Of a stretch of 35,025 nt of DNA, positions 24,173 through 31,708 are shown piece after piece. The stretch's first letter is position 1, and each line of letters opens with the position of its first letter. The notes under the pieces are model-generated. The model ran no database searches. It was given only the letters and a program-made list of their open reading frames with translations, and was not told the DNA's origin. The position numbers were made by a program, and so were the translations under genes. The stretch covers positions 1-35,025 of the forward strand of contig JBNLBT010000025.1 of assembly GCA_050303435.1 (NCBI GenBank). The letters are read 5' to 3'. The stretch is from JBNLBT01 sp050303435. GTDB taxonomy: Bacteria; Pseudomonadota; Gammaproteobacteria; Xanthomonadales; Marinicellaceae.

Positions 24173-25198
24173 ATGAAAGTCGCCGCCGCACAACTGGACC
24201 TGATGGTCGGAGCACTGCAACACAACTTTGAAAAAATCTGCCACAGCATTGAGGAGGCCCGCGCACAGGGCGTGCACCTGTTGGTGTTTCCTGAACTGAC
24301 TTTGTGCGGTTACATTCCGGAAGACCTGCTGTTCAACCGCCGTTTCATCGACGACTGCCAGGACATGCTGGAACGGCTGGTGGCGCACGACGCCGGCGAT
24401 GTGGTGCTGGTGGTGGGTTATCCTCGCCGCGTTGAAGACAAACTGTTCAATGCCTGCGCGGTGATTCACCGCAACAAAATCGAGCGCGTGTACGACAAGC
24501 AGCAATTGCCCAATTATCTGGTGTTCGATGAGAAACGCTATTTCACCCCGGGCCGCAACGACGGCATCCTTGAACTGGAAGTGGCCGGCAAACGCCGCAA
24601 ACTGGGGGTCAACATCTGTGAAGACATCTGGTACAACGCCTACCCGGTGATGTATCAGATCGGTCAGCAGGTGGACGTACTGGTGAACCTGTCGGCGTCG
24701 CCCTACGCGACCGGCAAGATTCGCGCACGCACCGACATGCTGCGCGGGCGCTGCCGCGATCACCACGTGCCGCTGGTGTACTGCAACCAGGTCGGCGGTC
24801 AGGACGATCTGGTCTTCGATGGCAACAGTTGCGTGATCAACCAGCACGGCGAACTGCTGGCCCAGGGCGCCGGCTTTGCCGCCGATCTGGTCATTGCCGA
24901 TCTGTCCAACGGCGCGGCGATCGAGCCCAGCTACATGCCGGACAACGAAGAGCTGTATCGCGCCCTGGTGCTGGCCACCCGCGATTACATTTTGAAAAAC
25001 GGCTTTCAGGACGTGGTCATCGGCCTGTCCGGCGGCATCGATTCGGCGCTGACCGCGGCGATTGCGGTCGATGCTTTGGGCGCGCAACACGTGACCGGCC
25101 GTGCTGATGCCTTCGCGCTACTCATCGGACCATTCAGTGGAAGACGCCGTGGCGTTGGCGGAAAACCTGAAAATACAGCACAAGATCATCCACATTGA
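24173..25198 (+). CDS. nadE: NAD+ synthetase (glutamine-hydrolysing), N-terminal part (frame broken near 25099)
   Basis: Amidates nicotinate adenine dinucleotide to NAD+. The N-terminal nitrilase-type glutaminase has the triad E41 (FPELTLCGY), K109 (YDKQQLPNY) and C149 (NICEDIWY); the synthetase domain starts with the ATP P-loop GLSGGIDSALTAAI. The family sequence runs to QHVTG and should continue VLMPSRYSSDHS, but one extra base in GGCCG (25098-25101) shifts the frame, and this frame ends at 25198 with unrelated residues. Removing one C near 25099 restores a single protein of normal length (24173-25778, about 534 residues). A sequence error is likely, since the enzyme is normally essential. 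Confidence 0.9.
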   Translation: MKVAAAQLDLMVGALQHNFEKICHSIEEARAQGVHLLVFPELTLCGYIPEDLLFNRRFIDDCQDMLERLVAHDAGDVVLVVGYPRRVEDKLFNACAVIHRNKIERVYDKQQLPNYLVFDEKRYFTPGRNDGILELEVAGKRRKLGVNICEDIWYNAYPVMYQIGQQVDVLVNLSASPYATGKIRARTDMLRGRCRDHHVPLVYCNQVGGQDDLVFDGNSCVINQHGELLAQGAGFAADLVIADLSNGAAIEPSYMPDNEELYRALVLATRDYILKNGFQDVVIGLSGGIDSALTAAIAVDALGAQHVTGRADAFALLIGPFSGRRRGVGGKPENTAQDHPH

Positions 25199-25778
25199 AG
25201 ACGTGCACGGCGCTTTCCAGCAGACCCTCAATGCGGTGCTGCCGGACTACGCGCGCAATCTGACCGATGAAAACGTGCAGGCGCGCATCCGCGGGGTGCT
25301 GCTGATGGCCTGGTCGAACAACCACAACGCAATATTGCTGACCACCGGCAACAAAAGCGAGATCGCGGTCGGTTTCACCACCCTGTACGGCGACATGGCC
25401 GGCGGCTACGCGGTCATCAAGGACGTGTTCAAGACGCAGGTTTACGAGTTGTGCCATTACCGCAATTCCATTGGCCACGTGATCCCCAACAACACCCTGA
25501 CCAAAGCCCCGTCGGCTGAACTGCGACACGACCACAAAGACACCGACTCGCTGCCGGAATACCCGATCCTGGATCAAATCCTCAAAGCGCATGTGCACGA
25601 ATTCCTGGACGCGCAAAGCATCGTCGAGAAGGGCTTTGATCCGCAGCTGGTGGCGCAGGTGATCGGCCTGGTCAAGCGCAACGAGTACAAACGCCGCCAG
25701 GCGCCGCCGGGTCCGCGGGTGACAAAAATGTCATTTGGCAAGGACCGCCGCATGCCGCTGACCAATGGCTACGGCTGA
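25101..25778 (+). CDS. nadE: NAD+ synthetase, C-terminal part (continuation after frameshift)
   Basis: Synthetase domain remainder, directly continuing the previous entry: MPSRYSSDHSVEDA, the NAD-synthetase signature TTGNKSEIAVGFTTLYGDMAGGYAVIKD, PNNTLTKAPSAELR, and VKRNEYKRRQAPPGPRVT at the C-terminus. All expected motifs after the break are intact, so no further mutations have accumulated. The 3' end overlaps nadD by 14 nt. Confidence 0.9.
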   Translation: MLMPSRYSSDHSVEDAVALAENLKIQHKIIHIEDVHGAFQQTLNAVLPDYARNLTDENVQARIRGVLLMAWSNNHNAILLTTGNKSEIAVGFTTLYGDMAGGYAVIKDVFKTQVYELCHYRNSIGHVIPNNTLTKAPSAELRHDHKDTDSLPEYPILDQILKAHVHEFLDAQSIVEKGFDPQLVAQVIGLVKRNEYKRRQAPPGPRVTKMSFGKDRRMPLTNGYG

Positions 25779-26442
25779 ACACCCCGCATACACCGGGGTC
25801 TTTGGCCTCACCGCCGACCCGGTGCACAACGGCCACGCGCAGGTGGTGATCAACGCCTGCCGCTGGGCAGATGCCGCCGCGGTGGCGTTGCAAACCTGTT
25901 TATTGCTGCCGGTGTATCGCCCGAATCTGATCGCCGGCAAGCGCGAACCGGTGGCCGCGTATGCGCACCGCCTGGCGATGTGCCAGATCCTGGCCGACAC
26001 CCTGTCTGCACGTGTGCACCGCCAGGTGCGGGTGTGCGAAGTGGAAAAACGTTTGCAGCAGAGCACAGGAAAACCGAATTACTCACACGACACACTCAGC
26101 GCCTTGCGCGAGACGCACGGCAAGCTGCTGTTCTTTGTCAGCAGCGACCATTTCAGCGGCGCGGCGCCGAAGTTCACGCTGTGGCATCGCTGGCAAAATC
26201 TGCTTGAGCTGAGCGCGTTGTTGATCCATGAACGGCCTGGAGCCCCGGTGAATCAAGGCTTTGTGCAGCAACTCATTGAAAGCGGGGCCGATGTGCATCT
26301 GGTGCAACACCTGCCCTGCGTAGAGGTGTCTTCAACACAAATCAGAAAAATGTTGAAAAACAACCCGCAAGATGTTGAATTGAATAAACTTTTACCGAAT
26401 GAGATCAGACATTACATTGACGCGCAAAAGCTCTACCGCTGA
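25765..26442 (+). CDS. nadD: Nicotinate-nucleotide adenylyltransferase family protein
   Basis: 225 residues. Nucleotidyltransferase fold: GVFGLTADPVHNGHAQV with the HxGH ATP site (H21, H24), and the C-terminal VSSTQIRKML (ISSTxIR motif). It should adenylate nicotinate mononucleotide to the substrate of NadE. The N-terminal loop (GVFGLTADPVHNGH) differs from the common GGTFDPVHNGH by an insertion, and the middle is divergent, so it may be a NadD variant or paralogue. Placement after nadC and nadE supports the role. Confidence 0.85.
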   Translation: MATAEHPAYTGVFGLTADPVHNGHAQVVINACRWADAAAVALQTCLLLPVYRPNLIAGKREPVAAYAHRLAMCQILADTLSARVHRQVRVCEVEKRLQQSTGKPNYSHDTLSALRETHGKLLFFVSSDHFSGAAPKFTLWHRWQNLLELSALLIHERPGAPVNQGFVQQLIESGADVHLVQHLPCVEVSSTQIRKMLKNNPQDVELNKLLPNEIRHYIDAQKLYR

Positions 26443-26463
26443 CTGCGCGGCGGGGCGCTGCGT

Positions 26464-27159
26464 TCAGTCAAAACCGTTGGCAAAAATCAAACCCGGGTCC
26501 ACCACGTGCACCACCCCGCCGGTGCCGGTGAACTCATGCTCTTCGCAATAAAACGCCACGTCGCCGACCTGATCAAAGCGCACGTACACATCCCAGGGGA
26601 ATCCTGTGGGATCGGCGTCCAGCAGGGTGCCATCGCCTTCACAGCCCTCGGAACAACGGAATGAATCGTCCGCGGCGCGCACATTGTGCGGACCGTTGAT
26701 GTTGCGGAAACGCACCACATCGCCGACGTTGATGGTCAATTTGGCGGGACTGAAACTGTTGTCTCCCAGCGCCTGCACTTCGTGCACAGTGGTGCTGGTG
26801 GGCACATCGACCTGCACATTGCCGGTCATGCCGAACACTTCATGCGGGGCGCAAAAATACCCGTAGGTGTCCGGACTGTGAAAGGTCACTTCCGCCACCC
26901 AGGAGGTGCTGACATCGCCATTGCCGCCGTTGCCGTCGCAGCCTTCGGCGCAGCGAAAGACGTTGTCGTAGGACACCACGTTGTGGCCATCGCCGCTGTT
27001 GTTGGTCCAGCGCACGGTGTCGCCGGCCTCAATGGTCACCTGATTGGGCGAGAAAAAATTGCTGCCAACTTCAACCTCATGCACCGCGGCTGCAGCCACA
27101 GCGGTTGACCCCATGGCCGCAATGCACACCCAGCGGCGCGCGTTGATTTTTCTGATCAT
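26464..27159 (-). CDS. Exported tandem cupredoxin (plastocyanin-like) protein
   Basis: 231 residues. Signal peptide 1-25 (RRWVCIAAMGSTAVAAAA). Two homologous blue-copper domains: about 26-120 (VHEVEVGSNFFSPNQVTIEAGDTVRWTN) and 124-221 (VHEVQALGDNSFSPAKLTINVGDVVRFRN). Domain 1 has full type-1 copper ligands H59, C103, H106, M111. Domain 2 has H158, C205, H208 but Thr213 at the axial Met position. Each domain adds a Cys pair (C70/C74; C169/C173) in FRCxEGC, a probable disulfide. The protein ends LIFANGFD. Start ATG 27159 gives the best signal peptide; 27168 and 27174 are alternatives. Probably periplasmic or extracellular electron transfer or copper binding. Confidence 0.88.
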   Translation of the reverse strand: MIRKINARRWVCIAAMGSTAVAAAAVHEVEVGSNFFSPNQVTIEAGDTVRWTNNSGDGHNVVSYDNVFRCAEGCDGNGGNGDVSTSWVAEVTFHSPDTYGYFCAPHEVFGMTGNVQVDVPTSTTVHEVQALGDNSFSPAKLTINVGDVVRFRNINGPHNVRAADDSFRCSEGCEGDGTLLDADPTGFPWDVYVRFDQVGDVAFYCEEHEFTGTGGVVHVVDPGLIFANGFD

Positions 27160-27479
27160 GTTTTGCATACCCATCCAGTCGTTGGTTTGGTTTCTGATTG
27201 TACGCCATCGCCTGCCGGGCACAAGCAACGGCATTCTTCGCCGCCGCATTCGCTCCGCGTGTACAGACAATCCGGTGCGCGACCAGTGGGCGCACAGCTG
27301 AAGTGACAAAATTTGTTATTCTCTGCGACGGCACCCGCTGCAGCGGCCAAAGTGCCGGGCTAATCACCCCCTGGCAACAGTGAAACAAATTCATTCCGAC
27401 AATTATGTGATTGACCTCTCAATTCCACCACAGGTGTTTTTCTAGAATCGAGAAAAATTTCAGCGGAAAGCGTCAAGCC
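27160..27479. other. Divergent intergenic region between cupredoxin and DUF1800 genes
   Basis: 320 bp. It must contain both promoters. TTGACC at 27411 has no -10 at normal spacing (TAGAAT at 27443 is 26 bp away). No RNA gene or repeat recognised. The frame of the DUF1800 gene is open back to 27411 but without a credible start. Confidence 0.4.
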
Positions 27480-29282
27480 ATGAACATCTACAGAAAAAAA
27501 CACCACCCCAAATCGGTGCAATCTTTTGCCCCGCCATCGCTGCCTCCGGCGGGCCTCAAACCCATCAAAGGCGCGGTTAAAACAACGCCATTGAACACCC
27601 TGCGCAATCTGCCGCAGCCCCAGGGCGGCCCCACGCCCCCGAATCTGTTCCATTTGGCCCTGAGTAAAATGGCCTACGGCGCCACCCCTGAAGACATCGC
27701 CCACATCCAGTCCATGCCGGGCGCGACCGATGTGCAAAAACTCAACGCCTACATCGACGAACAGCTGGATCCGGCGACGATCAACGACGCCGCGGCGGAC
27801 GCTTTGCTGCAACCGGCCAACGGTTTCAACACCCTGAACAAAACACGCACGCAGTTGTTTCAGGAACACATCTGGCGACCGGACGGCAGCGACATTCCGT
27901 GGGAATACCACATCCGTCCGCACCATGAAATCCACAACGCCACGTTCATTCGCGGCATCCATTCCAAGCGTCAGCTGCTGGAAGTGATGGCGGATTTCTG
28001 GCACAACCATTTCAATGTCTACGTGGACCACGACTCCCTGCCTGGCATGTTCGTCAATTACGACCGCGACGTGATCCGCGCCAACGCCTTTGGCAACATC
28101 CGCCAGTTGCTCCTGGATGTGACGCAATCCTACTGCATGCTTCGCTACCTGGGCAATGCCTACAACGAAGAAAGCGCCCCGAATGAAAACTACGCGCGTG
28201 AATTGCTGGAACTGCACACCATCAGCGCAGAGAATTATTTTGGCCACATGCCCTGGCAGGACGTGCCGGTCGATGGCCAGGGTCGACGCGTCGGCTACGT
28301 GGAAGAGGACGTGCTGGAATTGGCGCGCGCGCTGACCGGCTGGTCCTACAATGGCGCGCATTGGGGCGAACTGACCGACCCGGGCAACCCCAACCACCCG
28401 GCCACCGGAGAGTTTTACTTCCGCAACAACCGCCACGACACCGGCAGCAAACGCGTCATGGGGCAGACCTTCAATTACAACGCCGGTCAACCGATGCAGG
28501 ATTTTGAGCAAATCCTCGACATGCTGGCCGAACACCCGGCCACCGCGCAATTCATTGCCAAAAAACTGTGCCGCCGCTTCATCAGCGACAACCCCTCTCA
28601 AAGCATTGTGGACCAGGTCGCCGACGCGCTGCACCAGAACTGGCAGGCCGCCGACCAGATCAAGCTGGGCATGGAAGTGCTGCTGAAATCCAGCGAGTTT
28701 CGTTCCACCTGGGGTGAAAAAATCAAGCGCCCGCTGGAACGCACCATTTCGGCGCTGCGGCTGATGCAATTCAATTTCACTTTCAACCCCGACCACGACT
28801 ACACCGGCTGGTTTTACTGGGCCTTCCTCAGCAGCGGACAAAGCCCGTTTCACTGGTCTTCGCCGAACGGCTATCCGGACATGAAAGGCGACTGGCTGGG
28901 CGCATCCAGCACCATGCAAACCTGGCGCTATGTGCAGCTGCTTGGGCGACTGCGTGACGGCGACAACGGCGATGCGCCTCTGAACGACATCTTGAGCGAA
29001 ACCCTGGCGAATTTCACCAACCCCAACGACATCACCGCCAACAGCCTGGTGGATTACTGGTTCAATCGCGCCTGCGGCCGCTCCGCCGACGCCTTCACCC
29101 ACGACCGTCTGGCCGGTTTCATGTCCTACAATTTTATCAGCAACGTGCTGACTGAGACCGATCACGACGCGGTGATTGCATTGAGTGGAGGTGGCGCCAA
29201 TGACTGGCCGAACTACAACGTTGAACGCCTCACGGCCATGGTCAGTCTGATCGCCATGACCACCGACTTCAACTACCGTTAA
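27480..29282 (+). CDS. DUF1800 family protein
   Basis: 600 residues. Recognisable DUF1800 features: LFHLALSKMAYGATPEDIAHI near the N-terminus, LLEVMADFWHNHFNVY, NENYARELLELHTI, LARALTGWSY, and AQFIAKKLCRRFISDNP. The family has no established biochemical function; it is widespread beside DUF1501 genes. No signal peptide is visible (MNIYRKKHHPKSVQSF), which is odd next to an exported partner. ATG 27480 follows GCGGAAAG. Co-transcribed with the DUF1501 gene 13 bp downstream. Confidence 0.9.
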   Translation: MNIYRKKHHPKSVQSFAPPSLPPAGLKPIKGAVKTTPLNTLRNLPQPQGGPTPPNLFHLALSKMAYGATPEDIAHIQSMPGATDVQKLNAYIDEQLDPATINDAAADALLQPANGFNTLNKTRTQLFQEHIWRPDGSDIPWEYHIRPHHEIHNATFIRGIHSKRQLLEVMADFWHNHFNVYVDHDSLPGMFVNYDRDVIRANAFGNIRQLLLDVTQSYCMLRYLGNAYNEESAPNENYARELLELHTISAENYFGHMPWQDVPVDGQGRRVGYVEEDVLELARALTGWSYNGAHWGELTDPGNPNHPATGEFYFRNNRHDTGSKRVMGQTFNYNAGQPMQDFEQILDMLAEHPATAQFIAKKLCRRFISDNPSQSIVDQVADALHQNWQAADQIKLGMEVLLKSSEFRSTWGEKIKRPLERTISALRLMQFNFTFNPDHDYTGWFYWAFLSSGQSPFHWSSPNGYPDMKGDWLGASSTMQTWRYVQLLGRLRDGDNGDAPLNDILSETLANFTNPNDITANSLVDYWFNRACGRSADAFTHDRLAGFMSYNFISNVLTETDHDAVIALSGGGANDWPNYNVERLTAMVSLIAMTTDFNYR

Positions 29283-29295
29283 TCAGGAGCGCAGC

Positions 29296-30624
29296 ATGAA
29301 AAAGATCAATCGCAGAAAATTTTTGCAAACCAGCGGCCTGATGACACTGATGGGCATGGGCGGCATGCAGGTGGGTTTCGGCCAAACCCGCGGCGCCAGC
29401 AGCGGTTCAAACCGCGACCTGCTGGTGTACGTGTTTCTCAACGGCGGCATGGACGGCCTGAACATGGTGCCGCCGCGCACCGGCCCCGATTTCACCCGCT
29501 ATAGCACCACCCTGCGCCCGACCTTGCACATCCCCCTGGCGCAGTCCATCCCCATCGGCAACGGCCAGTTCGGCCTGCATCCAATGGCCTCTGAACTGGC
29601 GACCCTGTTCAACCAGAACAAAATGGCCATCGTGCACGCCACCGGCCTGCTGGAAGCCAACCGCAGTCATTTCGTCGCCACCGCGATGATGGAACTCGGC
29701 GTGCAATCGTCACAACTGGGCAACACCGGCTGGCTGACGCGTTATTTCAATTCCTCCTTTGGCACGCCGGACGACGCGCTGATTCCCAGCATGGTGCCGT
29801 CCTACAACACCACCGACGCAGTGCTCGGCGATCCGGCCGCGCTGGTGATGGGCGATCCCAACAGTTTCGCCCTCACTGAAGGCTTCTGGCAATGGAATGA
29901 ACACGCGCAAAACATCTTGAAAGAAATCTACAGTCCGGTCGACAGCCTGGAAAAAATCGTGGGCTTTCAAACCCTCAACGCCTCGGACATCGTCGCGGCG
30001 ATTGACTGGGACAATTACGTGCCCGGCAACGGCGCGGTGTACCCCGACGGTTTCTTCGGGCAACAGCTCAACATCGTCGCGCAATTGTACAAATCCAACG
30101 TCGATCTGGAAGTGGCCTACGTGCCTTACGGCGGCTGGGACACGCACGTGGATCAGGGCACCGGCAGCACCGGCGTGTTCGCCGAGTTGACCGAAGGCCT
30201 GTCGCAGGGACTCTACGCCCTGTATCAGGATTTGTCCGCCACACACCCGGGGCGTTTCACCATCGTGGTGCAAAGCGAATTCGGCCGTCGCGCCTATCAA
30301 AACGGCGACGGCGGTGGCGTCGGCTCGGATCACGGCTACGGCAACCCGATGTTTGTCATTGGCGACAACGTCAACGGCGGCTTTTTCGGCCAGTTCCCGG
30401 GCCTGGGCAGCAGCGATTTGTTTGAAGGACAGGACGTGAACGTCAACGTGGACTACCGCGACGTGATCAGTGAAGTTTTGATTAAACGCATGCGCAACCG
30501 CTTCCTCGGCTACATCTTCCCCGATTACAGCAGCTACAACCCGCTGGGTGTGGTCAACGGCGCCGATTTGCCGCCGCATTTCGATCCCGACATCGACCGC
30601 ATATACGACAACAGTTTTGACTGA
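29296..30624 (+). CDS. DUF1501 family protein, Tat-exported
   Basis: 442 residues. Twin-arginine signal INRRKFLQTSGLMTLMGMGG (R6, R7), so exported folded. Body typical of DUF1501, distantly like alkaline phosphatase/sulfatase folds: LLVYVFLNGGMDGLNMVPP, HATGLLEANRSHFVATAMME, VPYGGWDTHVDQG, VVQSEFGRRAYQNGDGGGVGSDHGYGNPMFVIG (possible metal-binding Asp/His). The C-terminus RIYDNSFD resembles that of the neighbouring cupredoxin. AGGAG precedes the ATG. Enzymatic role unproven. Confidence 0.9.
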   Translation: MKKINRRKFLQTSGLMTLMGMGGMQVGFGQTRGASSGSNRDLLVYVFLNGGMDGLNMVPPRTGPDFTRYSTTLRPTLHIPLAQSIPIGNGQFGLHPMASELATLFNQNKMAIVHATGLLEANRSHFVATAMMELGVQSSQLGNTGWLTRYFNSSFGTPDDALIPSMVPSYNTTDAVLGDPAALVMGDPNSFALTEGFWQWNEHAQNILKEIYSPVDSLEKIVGFQTLNASDIVAAIDWDNYVPGNGAVYPDGFFGQQLNIVAQLYKSNVDLEVAYVPYGGWDTHVDQGTGSTGVFAELTEGLSQGLYALYQDLSATHPGRFTIVVQSEFGRRAYQNGDGGGVGSDHGYGNPMFVIGDNVNGGFFGQFPGLGSSDLFEGQDVNVNVDYRDVISEVLIKRMRNRFLGYIFPDYSSYNPLGVVNGADLPPHFDPDIDRIYDNSFD

Positions 30625-30674
30625 CCCACACCGCGCAGCGGTGGTCCGCCCGGGCGCCGCTTCGCGCAATGACC

Positions 30675-30698
30675 GCAGGCCAGTTCTTGCTGGCCTGC
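30675..30698. terminator. Candidate bidirectional terminator hairpin between DUF1501 gene and galU
   Basis: GCAGGCCAG-TTCTTG-CTGGCCTGC: perfect 9-bp stem with 6-nt loop, in the 133-bp space between convergent genes. It lacks a clean T run (CCCTTCGCCTTTAAGTTCTTT follows on +), so termination efficiency is uncertain. Confidence 0.55.
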
Positions 30699-30757
30699 CC
30701 CTTCGCCTTTAAGTTCTTTGGTCAATCAACGCCGGAGTGCTGGCTGCAATCCATCCC

Positions 30758-31624
30758 TCAGGGCGTCAAACCAAATTCGGCCTGAATGAGGGCTTTGAGA
30801 TTCGCGTCCTGCATGGCGGTGCGAATGTTGGCCATGACAAATCCCTGTTGGCTGCCGCAGTCGTAGCGTTCGCCGTCCAGACGCACCGCGGTGAGCTGGC
30901 CGGCTTCGGCGAGCCGCTGTATGGCGTCGGTGAGCTGGATTTCTGCGCCGTTGTGCGGCGCGGCGTTCGGCAAGTGATCGAAGATGGCGTGCGGCAGCAC
31001 GTAGCGGCCGATCACGCCGTAATCCGATGGCGCCTCGGCAGGCGCAGGTTTTTCCACGAGGTGGCGCACCTGCGCGGTGTGCCCCTGCCACGATTCCGGA
31101 CGGATCACACCGTAACTGCCGATGCGTTCCGGCGGCACTTGTTCAACCAGCAAACTGGCCGAGCCGTGCTGTTCAGACACGCGGATCAGTTCCGCCGTGG
31201 GGTTGTGTGAGCTGACAATGAAATCATCGGCCAGCAACACGGCGAAATGTTCATCGTCTTCAATCAGTGGCCGCGCCTGCGCCACCGCGTGACCCAAGCC
31301 CAGCGGTTCTCCCTGCGGCACAAACACGCGATTGACCTCCAGCGGCAGTGTGTCCAGCTTGTGTGCCAGATCGGCCTTGCCTTCGCGCACAAATTTATCG
31401 CGCAAGTCAAACATGGGATCAAAATGGTCACTGATCGCGTGTTTGCTGGCCGATGTAATGAAGATCAGGGTTTGCATGCCGGCCTCAATGGCCTCCTCCA
31501 CGGCGTACTGAATCAACGGCTTGTCAATGATCGGCAGCAGTTCTTTCGGAATGGATTTGGTGGCGGGCAAAAAGCGGGTGCCCATGCCGCCCACCGGAAA
31601 CACGGCTTTGGTGACTTTTTTCAT
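30758..31624 (-). CDS. galU: UTP-glucose-1-phosphate uridylyltransferase
   Basis: 288 residues. Makes UDP-glucose from glucose 1-phosphate and UTP. Nucleotidyltransferase motif AVFPVGGMGTRFLPATKSIPKELLPIIDKP at the N-terminus, then YAVEEAIEAG, QGEPLGLGHAVAQARP, LLADDFIV, EKPAPAEAPSDYGVIGRYVL, and DGERYDCGSQQGFVMANI. Normal length. Its product feeds Ugd (10260-11579) and surface polysaccharides. Last gene of a run with the WbpM-like dehydratase (84 bp upstream). No clear Shine-Dalgarno at ATG 31624. Confidence 0.96.
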   Translation of the reverse strand: MKKVTKAVFPVGGMGTRFLPATKSIPKELLPIIDKPLIQYAVEEAIEAGMQTLIFITSASKHAISDHFDPMFDLRDKFVREGKADLAHKLDTLPLEVNRVFVPQGEPLGLGHAVAQARPLIEDDEHFAVLLADDFIVSSHNPTAELIRVSEQHGSASLLVEQVPPERIGSYGVIRPESWQGHTAQVRHLVEKPAPAEAPSDYGVIGRYVLPHAIFDHLPNAAPHNGAEIQLTDAIQRLAEAGQLTAVRLDGERYDCGSQQGFVMANIRTAMQDANLKALIQAEFGLTP

Positions 31625-31708
31625 ATGAAATCAATGCTTTGAATTGGTTTGGGGTGTGGCATTTGTGCAGACCAACTGCACTCAACGCAACGCGAGGCCG
31701 ATGCGTGT

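Noticed and set aside
26440..26470. TGACTG...CAGTCA inverted repeat between nadD and the cupredoxin gene as terminator
   Set aside because: Short 6-bp stem made largely of the two opposing stop codons, no T run.
27411..27448. TTGACC...TAGAAT promoter for the DUF1800 gene
   Set aside because: 26-bp spacer is far outside the 16-18 bp range.
27360..29165. 601-codon open frame antisense to the DUF1800 gene
   Set aside because: Composition (Val/Gly/His-rich, no motif) is typical of the frame opposite a GC-rich gene; the + strand has clear DUF1800 motifs.
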